Shown here: positions 9,945-18,357 of the stretch, piece by piece
How positions within the stretch are numbered: the first letter of the stretch is position 1
How the letters are laid out: each line of letters begins with the position of its first letter
Assembly: GCF_030063185.1 (NCBI RefSeq)
Contig: NZ_JASISP010000014.1
Span: 32,543-96,542 of the forward strand
Origin: Arthrobacter sp. H35-D1
GTDB lineage: Bacteria; Actinomycetota; Actinomycetes; Actinomycetales; Micrococcaceae
Length of the DNA: 64,000 nt
Reading direction: 5' to 3'
Made by a program: the position numbers and the translations under genes
Notes under the pieces: generated by a model
What the model saw: only the letters and a program-made list of their open reading frames with translations
The model's database searches: none
Told to the model about the DNA's origin: nothing

Positions 9945-10805
9945 ATGGTGGATTTGGCAGGTGTATTGACCGATTTGGAGGCTGAATCCATGGTCTTGGA
10001 CGAGATTCTGGCTGCCATGCCTGCCGAGAATTGGCCCATGCCAACGCCTGCCCCTGGTTGGAGCATCGCCCGCCAGATCGGGCATCTGGCGTGGACAGAC
10101 AGGGTCACTTTGGAAGCTGCAGCAGCAGCCAATGGTGAACCGGCGGCCTTTGCGGCCATTGGTTCCGGTCTGCAGTCAGGGCAGATCTCGATCGACGGCG
10201 CCGCCGCGGAATGGGCCGAAATCTCGCCCCCATTGCTCATGGAGCAGTGGAGGGAAGGCCGACGTCGGTTGGCCGGGGCCCTGAAAGATGTGGCACCGGG
10301 CGTCAAGCTGCCGTGGTTTGGACCCCCCATGAGTGCCATGTCCATGGCTACGGCGCGCATCATGGAAACGTGGGCGCACGGCCAAGATATTGCCGACGCG
10401 TTGGGAATCACCCGCGAGCCCACTGATCGGCTCCGACACATTGCCCACCTGGCGGTGCGCACACGCAATTTTGCGTTCAAAGTGCATCAGTTGACGCCTC
10501 CGGAGAGCGAATTCCGGGTTGAGCTTGAAAGTCCCACAGGCGAACGCTGGGTTTGGGGACCGGAAGATGCTGCGCAGCGTGTGAGCGGCTCGGCCCTGGA
10601 CTTTTGCCTGCTGGCCACAAAGCGTCGCCACCGTGACGATCTGGCTTTGGCAGCGCACGGCGCAGACGCCGAGAAATGGCTTGACATTGTGCAGGCATTC
10701 GCTGGCCCTCCCGGTGAAGGCAGGGATTCTTCGGGCGATCACAAAACCGCCAGCCTCCCCTCCGCCGCAGCCCCGGCTGCAGAGGCGCAGGAGGAAAAAG
10801 CATGA
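9945..10805 (+). CDS. TIGR03084 family protein (maleylpyruvate isomerase/mycothiol-type fold)
   Basis: 286 residues from ATG at 9945, with GGAG 8 nt upstream. Upstream in-frame codons lack a ribosome site. The N-terminal half is a DinB/MDMPI-like four-helix domain: ENWPMPTPAPGWSIARQIGHLAWTD supplies the first metal-ligand His and METWAHGQDIADALG a second. The C-terminal half is a smaller alpha/beta domain, and the last ~35 residues are Ala/Pro-rich. Proteins of this family accompany AtuA-like genes in actinobacteria. A mycothiol-dependent or metal-dependent step is plausible but unproven. The stop overlaps the AtuA start (ATGA), so the two are translationally coupled. Confidence 0.82.
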   Translation: MVDLAGVLTDLEAESMVLDEILAAMPAENWPMPTPAPGWSIARQIGHLAWTDRVTLEAAAAANGEPAAFAAIGSGLQSGQISIDGAAAEWAEISPPLLMEQWREGRRRLAGALKDVAPGVKLPWFGPPMSAMSMATARIMETWAHGQDIADALGITREPTDRLRHIAHLAVRTRNFAFKVHQLTPPESEFRVELESPTGERWVWGPEDAAQRVSGSALDFCLLATKRRHRDDLALAAHGADAEKWLDIVQAFAGPPGEGRDSSGDHKTASLPSAAAPAAEAQEEKA

Positions 10806-12508
10806 GTGCGCTGCGCGTTGCCAACGCCTCCGGATTCTACGGTGACAGGGCAGAGGCCTTTAGAGAGATGCTAGAGGGTGGCCCAGTGGATTTTATTACC
10901 GGGGACTACCTGGCCGAGCTGACCATGCTCATCCTGGCCCGCGACCGGGCCAAGGACCCGTCCACCGGTTACGCCAAAACATTCCTGGCACAAATGCGCG
11001 ACAGCCTCGCCTTGGCGATGGAAAAAGGCGTGAAGATTGTGGTCAACGCCGGCGGACTCAACCCTGCAGGACTGGCTGCCAAGCTCCGAGAACTGACAGC
11101 CACGCTGAATGTGGACGCCAAAATTGCCCACGTGTACGGCGACGACCTCATTGACCGTGCCGAAGAGTTGGGTTTCGGCACAGCAGCTGGAAATCCACTC
11201 TCCGCCAACGCCTACCTGGGCGGCTGGGGCATCGCCGCAGCCCTGGGCGCTGGGGCTGACGTAGTGGTTACCGGCCGCGTCACCGATGCCTCGCTGGTGG
11301 TGGGTGCTGCCGCACACCATTTCGGTTGGCAGCCCACCGACTATGACAAAATCGCCGGGGCCATGGCCGCCGGGCATGTCATTGAGTGCGGCACCCAAGC
11401 AACCGGTGGAAACTACGCCTTCTTTGACACCATCAAGGACATGCACCGCCCCGGCTTCCCCATCGCCGAGATTTCCGGTGACGGATCGTCCGTGATCACC
11501 AAGCACCCGGGCACTTCCGGGGCAGTGACCAAAGGCACCGTGACGGCCCAGCTGGTTTATGAGATCACCGGCGCCCGCTATGCCGGACCGGACGCTGTGC
11601 TGCGTCTTGACTCCATTGCCCTTGACGACGACGGCCCGGACCGGGTGCGTCTCTCCGGTGTGCGCGGAGAGGCTCCGCCGGACACGCTGAAGGTCTCCAT
11701 CAACGAGTTGGGTGGCTACCGCAACGAGGTCACGTTCGTGCTGACTGGACTGGATATTGACAAAAAAGCGGCACTGATCAAAAGTCAGCTCGCGGAGGTA
11801 ATGCCCGAGGGCACACGCTGGACACTTGCCCGCACCGACCACCCTGACGCGGACAACTGCGAAGAAGCCAGCGCCATGCTCCATTGCGTAGCCCGCGGCG
11901 CCGACCCGGCGCTGGTGGGCCGTGCGTTCTCCAACGCCGCCGTGCAGATTGGCCTGGCCAGCTGCCCCGGTTTCCACCTCACTTCACCCCCCGGCAATGC
12001 CGCACCCTACGGTATTTACCGGCCCGGCTGGGTTGCCGCGACGCAAGTCCAGCACAAGGTTGCGCTGCCTGACGGTACCGAAATCCTGCTCCCGCCCGCC
12101 AGCGAAACTGTCACTTCCGCCGTCGCACTGGCACCGGTGCCCGAGCCGGAACTGCCAGCATTGCCGCAGCCAGGTACGACGACGCGTGCCCCACTGGGGC
12201 GGGTCGCGGCGGCCCGCAGCGGGGACAAAGGCGGGGACGCCAACGTGGGTGTTTGGGTGGAGCACGAACAGGCGTGGCCCTGGCTGGTCAACACTTTGAG
12301 CGTGGAAACACTCAGGGAGCTGTTGCCGGAAACCAAGGCGTTGGAAATCGAACGGCATGTGCTGCCAAAACTGCACGCCGTGAACTTTGTTATTCGTGGA
12401 CTGCTCGGTGAAGGTGTGGCCTCCAATGCCCGCTTTGATGCGCAGGCCAAGGCTTTGGGCGAATGGCTTCGGGCCCGCCACGTACCGATTCCGGAGGAAT
12501 TACTGTGA
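10802..12508 (+). CDS. Acyclic terpene utilization AtuA-like protein (DUF1446)
   Basis: 568 residues. The N-terminal ~440 residues form the DUF1446/AtuA domain with conserved-looking stretches GDYLAELTMLILARDR, VNAGGLNPAG, VVTGRVTDASLVVG and ECGTQATGGNYAFFD. The C-terminal ~100 residues, from LGRVAAARSGDKGGDANVGVW, match the AtuA-like ferredoxin-fold domain often fused in this family. In Pseudomonas AtuA is needed for citronellol/geraniol growth but its reaction is unknown. Here it overlaps the gene before it (ATGA) and the carboxylase after it (GTGA), making it the second gene of a coupled operon with an acyl-CoA carboxylase. Confidence 0.9.
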   Translation: MSALRVANASGFYGDRAEAFREMLEGGPVDFITGDYLAELTMLILARDRAKDPSTGYAKTFLAQMRDSLALAMEKGVKIVVNAGGLNPAGLAAKLRELTATLNVDAKIAHVYGDDLIDRAEELGFGTAAGNPLSANAYLGGWGIAAALGAGADVVVTGRVTDASLVVGAAAHHFGWQPTDYDKIAGAMAAGHVIECGTQATGGNYAFFDTIKDMHRPGFPIAEISGDGSSVITKHPGTSGAVTKGTVTAQLVYEITGARYAGPDAVLRLDSIALDDDGPDRVRLSGVRGEAPPDTLKVSINELGGYRNEVTFVLTGLDIDKKAALIKSQLAEVMPEGTRWTLARTDHPDADNCEEASAMLHCVARGADPALVGRAFSNAAVQIGLASCPGFHLTSPPGNAAPYGIYRPGWVAATQVQHKVALPDGTEILLPPASETVTSAVALAPVPEPELPALPQPGTTTRAPLGRVAAARSGDKGGDANVGVWVEHEQAWPWLVNTLSVETLRELLPETKALEIERHVLPKLHAVNFVIRGLLGEGVASNARFDAQAKALGEWLRARHVPIPEELL

Positions 12509-14100
12509 GCGTTTTGCGCACAACCATTGACCCGCTCAGTGCCGACTTTACCGCCAATAGGGCGGCTATGGTTCAGAAGCTGACTGAGCTCGACGGCGAA
12601 TACGCCAAAGTGCGCCAAAGTGGAGGCGAAAAGGCGGTCACCAGGCACCGCAAACGCGGGAAGCTGCTGGCCCGCGAGCGGGTGGAGATGCTCGTTGACA
12701 GGGACTCCCCATTCCTTGAGCTCTCGCCCCTGGCAGCGTGGGGCACCAAATTCCATGTGGGTGCCAGCGTCGTGACGGGCATTGGCGTGGTGGAAGGTGT
12801 GGAGTGCTTGATCGTGGCGCACGAACCCACCGTCAAGGGCGGCACCTCGAACCCGTACACCACCAAGAAGATCTTCCGCGCCTTGGACATCGCCAGGGAG
12901 AACCGGCTGCCGGTGATCTCACTGGTGGAATCCGGCGGAGCGGATCTGCCCACGCAGAGCGAAATCTTCATCCCCGGCGGCAAGCTGTTCCGGGACCTCA
13001 CCAGGCTTTCGGCCGCAGGAATACCCACCATCGCGCTGGTGTTTGGCAACTCCACGGCTGGGGGCGCCTACGTTCCTGGCATGAGTGACCACATTGTCAT
13101 GATCAAGGAACGTTCCAAGGTTTTCCTGGCCGGGCCACCGCTGGTGAAGATGGCCACGGGGGAGGAATCAGATGATGAATCCCTTGGCGGTGCTGACATG
13201 CACGCCCGCATCTCCGGACTTGCCGATTACTACGCACTGGATGAGATGGATGCGCTGCGGATTGGCCGGCGGATTGTGGCACGGCTCAACTGGGTTAAAA
13301 AGGGTGCAACGCCTGCCGCTTCCCAAGAACCCCGCCTGGCTGAGGAAGAACTGTTGGGGATCGTCCCCTCAGACCTGAAGATCCCCTTCGATCCCCGCGA
13401 AGTCATCGCGCGGGTTGTTGATGGCAGTGACTTTGATGAGTTCAAGGCCCTGTACGGCACGTCCTTGGTGACAGGCTGGGCCAGGATCCATGGCCACCCG
13501 GTGGGTATCCTGGCCAACGCGCGCGGCGTGCTCTTCTCCGCCGAGGCGCAAAAAGCCGCCCAATTCATCCAGCTCGCCAACTCGGCGAACACCCCTCTGC
13601 TGTTTCTGCACAACACCACCGGCTACATGGTGGGCAAAGAGTATGAGCAGGCCGGCATCATCAAGCACGGTTCCATGATGATCAACGCCGTCTCCAACTC
13701 CACCGTCCCGCACCTGTCAGTTCTCATGGGTGCATCCTTTGGGGCGGGGCACTACGGCATGTGCGGGCGAGCCTTTGATCCGCGATTCCTGTTCTCCTGG
13801 CCCAGCGCCCGATCCTCCGTCATGGGGGCCGCGCAACTGGCGGGCGTCATGTCCATTGTGGGCAGGGCCGCGGCGGCATCCAGCGGACGCGACTTTGATG
13901 AGGATGCCGACGCTGCCATGCGCTCAGCCGTTGAGGCTCAGATCGAGGCGGAATCGCTGCCCACTTTCCTGTCCGGGAAGTTGTACGACGACGGCCTCAT
14001 CGACCCCCGCGACACCCGCAACGTTTTGGGCCTGGCACTTTCTGCCATCGCCACCACCGAAATCAAGGGCGCCGAGGGCTTCGGCGTCTTCCGGATGTGA
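12505..14100 (+). CDS. Acyl-CoA carboxylase beta (carboxyltransferase) subunit, AtuC/LiuB-like
   Basis: 531 residues from GTG at 12505, with GGAGG 8 nt upstream and a 4-nt overlap with the AtuA stop. The paired crotonase-like carboxyltransferase domains show SGGADLPTQSEIF, GNSTAGGAYVPGMSDH and FLAGPPLVKMATGEE in the first half. The second half shows GILANARGVLFSAEAQKAAQ, NTTGYMVGKEYEQAGIIKHG and FGAGHYGMCGRAFDPRFLFSW. The LAGPPLVK and GYMVGKEYE segments place it with methylcrotonyl- and geranyl-CoA carboxylases rather than propionyl-CoA carboxylases. It transfers CO2 from biotin to the acyl-CoA gamma carbon. Its partner alpha subunit follows at 14117. Confidence 0.92.
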   Translation: MSVLRTTIDPLSADFTANRAAMVQKLTELDGEYAKVRQSGGEKAVTRHRKRGKLLARERVEMLVDRDSPFLELSPLAAWGTKFHVGASVVTGIGVVEGVECLIVAHEPTVKGGTSNPYTTKKIFRALDIARENRLPVISLVESGGADLPTQSEIFIPGGKLFRDLTRLSAAGIPTIALVFGNSTAGGAYVPGMSDHIVMIKERSKVFLAGPPLVKMATGEESDDESLGGADMHARISGLADYYALDEMDALRIGRRIVARLNWVKKGATPAASQEPRLAEEELLGIVPSDLKIPFDPREVIARVVDGSDFDEFKALYGTSLVTGWARIHGHPVGILANARGVLFSAEAQKAAQFIQLANSANTPLLFLHNTTGYMVGKEYEQAGIIKHGSMMINAVSNSTVPHLSVLMGASFGAGHYGMCGRAFDPRFLFSWPSARSSVMGAAQLAGVMSIVGRAAAASSGRDFDEDADAAMRSAVEAQIEAESLPTFLSGKLYDDGLIDPRDTRNVLGLALSAIATTEIKGAEGFGVFRM

Positions 14101-14116
14101 GCCAAGGATGACACTC

Positions 14117-16168
14117 ATGAGCCAACCCTTCACCAACGCGCCCATCAGCCATACGCCCACAGGCGATGAGCCCACCAGTGGTGCGCCCATCACCCGTGTG
14201 CTCGTGGCCAACCGTGGCGAAATTGCCCGCCGCGTGTTTCACAGCTGCCGCGAGCGCGGCATCGGCACTGTTGCGATCTATTCCACGGCCGACGCCGGAG
14301 CCCCCTTCGTAGCGGAGGCCGACACAGCGGTGCACCTGCCAGGCACCAGTGCCGCTGAAACGTACTTGCGCGGGGAGCTCATCATCGCCGCCGCTCTGCG
14401 GGCCGGGGCGAACGCCATCCACCCGGGCTACGGGTTCTTGTCTGAGAACGGCGACTTTGCCAGGAGTGTTCAAGCTGCCGGGCTGATCTGGATTGGACCG
14501 TCCCCGGAAGCCATTGATGCCATGGGGGACAAGATTTCAGCCAAGCTCCTGGTGGCAGCAGGCGGAGTGCCGGTGCTGAGCGAGTTGGACCCGGCCACTA
14601 TCACCGAAGCGCAGCTGCCCGTGCTCATTAAAGCCTCCGCCGGTGGTGGCGGACGCGGCATGCGCATAGTGCGCGCAGTGGCCGATTTGCCGGCCGAACT
14701 TGAGACTGCCCGTACAGAAGCGGCGAGCGCCTTTGGTGACGGAACTGTTTTTTGCGAGCCGTACCTGGAAACCGGACACCACCTTGAAGTGCAAATCATG
14801 GCTGACACCCACGGCACCGTCTGGGCGGTAGGCGAGCGCGAATGCTCCATCCAGCGGCGGCACCAAAAAGTTGTGGAAGAGGCTCCTTCACCGTTGGTGG
14901 AGCGAACCCCCGGCATGCGGGCGAAGTTGTTTGCGGCGGCCGTTGCGGCGGCCAAGGCTGTCAACTATGTGGGTGCCGGAACGGTGGAATTCTTAGCCGA
15001 TGACTCCGGACGCTTTTACTTCCTCGAGACCAACACGCGCCTGCAGGTGGAACACCCTGTCACCGAATGCACCACCGGCTTGGACCTGGTGGCTTTGCAG
15101 CTTGACGTGGCAGCAGGTGTTGCCTTGGCCGAACAACCCCCGGCACCACACGGCTCCGCCATTGAGGTGCGCCTCTATGCCGAGGATCCTGCCGCTGGCT
15201 GGGCCCCGCAGACCGGGACGGTCCAGCGCTTCGACTTTGCCGGGCTGGCTGCCAACTTCGCGCTGCCCACCCGTGAGCGCGGGCTGCGTTTGGACTCCGC
15301 TGTGGAAGCCGGCTCCACCGTCACCATCCATTACGATCCCATGCTGGCCAAGCTCATTGCCTGGGCACCCACCCGGGTGGAGGCGGCCCGCTCACTGGCC
15401 AGGGCATTGTCCCGTGCACGGATCCACGGTGTACGCACCAACCGGGACCTGCTGGTGAACATCCTGCGCCACGAGGCCTTTCTCGCCGGTGCAACAGATA
15501 CCGCATTCCTGCCCACCCACGGGCTCGAGGTATTGGCGGCGCCGGTGGCCGGAGCGGACGAGGAAAAAGCAGCGGCGCTCGCAGCGGCCCTTGCAGCAGC
15601 GGCGCTGCGCCGCGAACAAGCCCTCGCGTTGGGGCTGCTGCCCAGCGGTTGGCGGAACCTGCGGTCCATGCCACAGCACACCACGCTGGTAGGCCCGGCC
15701 GGGGAACACAACGTGTCATATGAGACGACCCGAGAAGGGCTGCAGGCAGAGGGGTTCGGCGCTGCCGCCGTCGTCCATCTCAGTGCCGAGAACGTGAGCC
15801 TTGAGCTGGACGGGCTGGTGCGTTCGTGGTCGGTGGCCCACTACACCACTGCCGCCTCGACTGTGCTTGAGGTTGACGGCGACGGCGGCTCCATCACCTT
15901 CACGGAGGTGGAGCGTTTCCCGGACCCCAGCCTTGCGGTCGCGGCAGGTTCCCTGACAGCACCCATGCCCGGCGCTGTGGTGAACGTGCATGTCGCTGCG
16001 GGGGAGAAGGTTGCGGCGGGCCAGCCGCTTCTGGTGCTGGAAGCCATGAAGATGCTGCACACCATCGGGGCGCCCGCGGACGGGATCGTCGCCGAACTGC
16101 ACGTCACCGTGGGGCAAAACGTAGACGTGGGGATGGTTCTGGCCGTGGTGGAAGCGCAGCCTGGATGA
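14117..16168 (+). CDS. Acyl-CoA carboxylase alpha subunit (biotin carboxylase + BCCP), AtuF/LiuD-like
   Basis: About 683 residues from ATG at 14117, placed 9 nt after AGGA; an ATG at 14108 is too close to it. After a ~30-residue unstructured leader comes RVLVANRGEIARRVF, the biotin carboxylase start. The ATP-grasp glycine loop KASAGGGGRGMRIV and the catalytic region FLETNTRLQVEHPVTE follow. The C-terminus is a biotinyl domain with LEAMKM, the biotinylated lysine near residue 645. Length and domain order match methylcrotonyl/geranyl-CoA carboxylase alpha chains. It pairs with the beta subunit encoded immediately upstream. Confidence 0.93.
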   Translation: MSQPFTNAPISHTPTGDEPTSGAPITRVLVANRGEIARRVFHSCRERGIGTVAIYSTADAGAPFVAEADTAVHLPGTSAAETYLRGELIIAAALRAGANAIHPGYGFLSENGDFARSVQAAGLIWIGPSPEAIDAMGDKISAKLLVAAGGVPVLSELDPATITEAQLPVLIKASAGGGGRGMRIVRAVADLPAELETARTEAASAFGDGTVFCEPYLETGHHLEVQIMADTHGTVWAVGERECSIQRRHQKVVEEAPSPLVERTPGMRAKLFAAAVAAAKAVNYVGAGTVEFLADDSGRFYFLETNTRLQVEHPVTECTTGLDLVALQLDVAAGVALAEQPPAPHGSAIEVRLYAEDPAAGWAPQTGTVQRFDFAGLAANFALPTRERGLRLDSAVEAGSTVTIHYDPMLAKLIAWAPTRVEAARSLARALSRARIHGVRTNRDLLVNILRHEAFLAGATDTAFLPTHGLEVLAAPVAGADEEKAAALAAALAAAALRREQALALGLLPSGWRNLRSMPQHTTLVGPAGEHNVSYETTREGLQAEGFGAAAVVHLSAENVSLELDGLVRSWSVAHYTTAASTVLEVDGDGGSITFTEVERFPDPSLAVAAGSLTAPMPGAVVNVHVAAGEKVAAGQPLLVLEAMKMLHTIGAPADGIVAELHVTVGQNVDVGMVLAVVEAQPG

Positions 16169-16241
16169 GCCCGCGCCAGTTATTCCGGGCAGCACATTCC
16201 GGGCAGCAACACAAAAAAACCAACTCAATGAGGAGAACCAG

Positions 16242-17399
16242 ATGAGCATTGTTGAAACAGAAGAACAGCAGGCCCTGCGTGCTGCCGTGCGGACCATCGT
16301 GGGCAAATACGGGCCTGAATATGTGAACAAGCACGCACGTGCCGGCGAGACCATGACCGAGCTGTGGCAGGAACTCGGCGAGGCCGGTTTCCTGGGCGTC
16401 TCAATACCGGAGGAATACGGCGGCGGCGGGCAGGGCATCTATGAACTGGCAGCAGTGCTGGAGGAGTCCTCCGCACTGGGCGCCTCCTTGATCATGATGG
16501 TGGTTTCACCTGCCATCTGCGGCACCGTGATCGCCAAATACGGCACGGATGAGCAGAAACAGCGCTGGTTGCCCGGCTTTGCCGACGGCTCCATCGTCAT
16601 GGCCTTTGGCATCACCGAACCCGAAGCCGGCTCCAACTCCCACAACATCTCAACTGTGGCCCGGCGCGATGACGACGATTGGGTCCTGAACGGGCGCAAG
16701 GTGTACGTCACCGGAGTCAACAACGCCGACTACGTCCTCATTGTGGCCCGCACCGTGGATGAGCGCAGCGGCCGCCTGCGCCCAGCCATGTTTGTGTTGC
16801 CGCGAGAAACGCCCGGCTTTGAATACCGGGAGGTGGAGATGGACATCGTCGAGTCCGAGAAGCAGTACCTGCTGTTCTTGGATGATGTTCGCCTGCCTGC
16901 CGGGGCTCTGGTGGGAGGGGCGGATGCACCCTTGGAGGCTTTGTTTGCAGGTCTGAACCCAGAGCGCATCATGGCCTCGGCCATCGCTGTGGGAACCGGC
17001 CGTTACGCCATCAACAAGGCCGTTGACTACGTCAAGGAACGCGAAGTGTGGGGACAGCCCATCGGCGCGCACCAAGGCATTGCCCACCCGTTGGCCAAGA
17101 GCCATATTGAGGTTGAACTGAGCCGGCTCATGATGCTCCGTGCCGCAGCCCTGTACGACGCCGGCGAAGACAAGGCTGCTGGCGAGGCTGCCAACATGGC
17201 CAAGTACTCCGCTGCCGAGGCCAGCATCAACGCTCTCGACACCGCCATCCAGTCCTTGGGTGGCAACGGATTGAGCAAGGAATATGGTCTGGCGCAGATG
17301 CTCGGCCTGGCCCGGATAGGCCGGGTGGCCCCGGTGAGCCGGGAGATGGTGCTGAACTTTGTGGCCCAACACTCGCTCGGCCTCCCCAAGAGCTACTGA
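16242..17399 (+). CDS. Acyl-CoA dehydrogenase (AtuD-like)
   Basis: 385 residues with a clear ribosome site (GAGGAGA). FAD-binding features of the family are seen: FGITEPEAGSNSHNI in the middle domain and IQSLGGNGLSKEYG near the C-terminus. The usual C-terminal catalytic motif with Glu (EGTNEI type) is absent and replaced by RIGRVAPVSREMVLNFV. The base must therefore lie elsewhere, as in isovaleryl/citronellyl-type members. In this operon it would form the alpha,beta-unsaturated acyl-CoA that the carboxylase then carboxylates. Electrons would go to an ETF, possibly the EtfBA at 60792. The short leader 16182-16208 contains two tandem copies of ATTCCGGGCAGCA. Confidence 0.92.
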   Translation: MSIVETEEQQALRAAVRTIVGKYGPEYVNKHARAGETMTELWQELGEAGFLGVSIPEEYGGGGQGIYELAAVLEESSALGASLIMMVVSPAICGTVIAKYGTDEQKQRWLPGFADGSIVMAFGITEPEAGSNSHNISTVARRDDDDWVLNGRKVYVTGVNNADYVLIVARTVDERSGRLRPAMFVLPRETPGFEYREVEMDIVESEKQYLLFLDDVRLPAGALVGGADAPLEALFAGLNPERIMASAIAVGTGRYAINKAVDYVKEREVWGQPIGAHQGIAHPLAKSHIEVELSRLMMLRAAALYDAGEDKAAGEAANMAKYSAAEASINALDTAIQSLGGNGLSKEYGLAQMLGLARIGRVAPVSREMVLNFVAQHSLGLPKSY

Positions 17400-17402
17400 T
17401 CC

Positions 17403-18215
17403 ATGGCTACTGAATCCCTGCCAGGCAGTGGCGGAACCGCAGACGCCGAGCTGGTGCATTATGGCCTGGCAGCGGGAATTGCCACCATCACCCTTGACTC
17501 GTGGGCCAACCGCAATGCCCTCTCACAACAGCTCGTGGCGCAGCTGCTGGCCAAGTTGGAGCAGGCCTGTGCCGAGGCCGCCGATGGCAGTGTGCGCGTT
17601 ATTTTGCTGGCCCATACCGGTAAGGTTTTTTGCGCTGGCGCGGACCTGAAGGAAGCCGGAGCGCAGGGAGTAGCGGAGGGCGCTGAAAATCTAGCGAAGA
17701 TCATGCGCAGGATATTGAGCGCCCCGGTGCCCGTGGTTGCCAGGGTCGACGGCGTGGCCCGAGCCGGCGGGCTGGGCATCCTGGGTGCCGCGGACATTGT
17801 CGTGGCCCATACGGCTGCCACCTTTGCCTTCTCTGAAGTGCGGATTGGGCTGGGCCCGGCCATCATCTCCCTGACCACCATGGGGCGCATGAGCAGCCGT
17901 TCAGTGTCTCGTTATTACCTCACGGGGGAGAGCTTCGATGCTGTTGCTGCGCAGGCGTGCGGGCTCATCACCTGCGCGGCGGAGGATGTGGACGGCGCCC
18001 TTGAACCTATTTTGGAAAATCTCCGCCTGGGTGCCCCGCAGGGGCTGGCCGAAAGCAAGAAAGTGGCAGCCGCACCCATGCTCGCCCAGCTGGACGCGGG
18101 GGTTGCAGAAATGACGGCGCTCTCCACCAAGCTCTTCACCACCGATCAGGTCAGGGAAGGCATGGCGGCGTTCCTGGAACGCCGACAACCGTCCTGGCAG
18201 CTCCCCACCTCCTAG
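17403..18215 (+). CDS. Enoyl-CoA hydratase/isomerase (AtuE-like)
   Basis: 270 residues, three nt after the dehydrogenase stop, so co-translated. Crotonase features: CAGADLKEAGAQG for the CoA-binding loop, VVARVDGVARAGGLGILGAADIVVA for the oxyanion hole and FAFSEVRIGLGPAIISL for the active site region. The usual second catalytic Glu is not obvious after GLGPAI, as in several crotonases acting on branched glutaconyl-CoAs. In the Atu or Liu pathways the enzyme here hydrates 3-methylglutaconyl- or isohexenylglutaconyl-CoA after carboxylation. The stop codon is directly followed by the 18216 repeat. Confidence 0.88.
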   Translation: MATESLPGSGGTADAELVHYGLAAGIATITLDSWANRNALSQQLVAQLLAKLEQACAEAADGSVRVILLAHTGKVFCAGADLKEAGAQGVAEGAENLAKIMRRILSAPVPVVARVDGVARAGGLGILGAADIVVAHTAATFAFSEVRIGLGPAIISLTTMGRMSSRSVSRYYLTGESFDAVAAQACGLITCAAEDVDGALEPILENLRLGAPQGLAESKKVAAAPMLAQLDAGVAEMTALSTKLFTTDQVREGMAAFLERRQPSWQLPTS

Positions 18216-18294
18216 CAACGCTCCTGCAGAAAACGGTCACTTTTTACCAACGCTCCTGCAGAACACGCCGCAGTCTGCACCAACGCTCCTTCAC
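18216..18294. repeat. CAACGCTCC direct-repeat triplet
   Basis: CAACGCTCCTGCAGAA occurs at 18216 and 18248, and CAACGCTCCTTCAC at 18281, with periods of 32 and 33 nt. The core CAACGCTC and the 32-nt spacing are the same as in the repeat at 9004. It begins at the stop codon of the enoyl-CoA hydratase and separates it from the ligase gene. Confidence 0.8.
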
Positions 18295-18357
18295 CACAAG
18301 ATGGACCCTCGCTGACCAGAAGCCGGCAATGCTGCCGGCGCCAAAGAAAGGCTTGCC

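Noticed and set aside
10802..18215. Leucine (liu) degradation operon as the main reading of the carboxylase cluster
   Set aside because: No HMG-CoA lyase gene is present, while AtuA and SDR genes are; kept only as an alternative.
9004..18294. CAACGCTC repeats as a CRISPR array
   Set aside because: Units are short and few, occur in both orientations at 9004, the gaps between units are only ~16 nt, and there are no cas genes.
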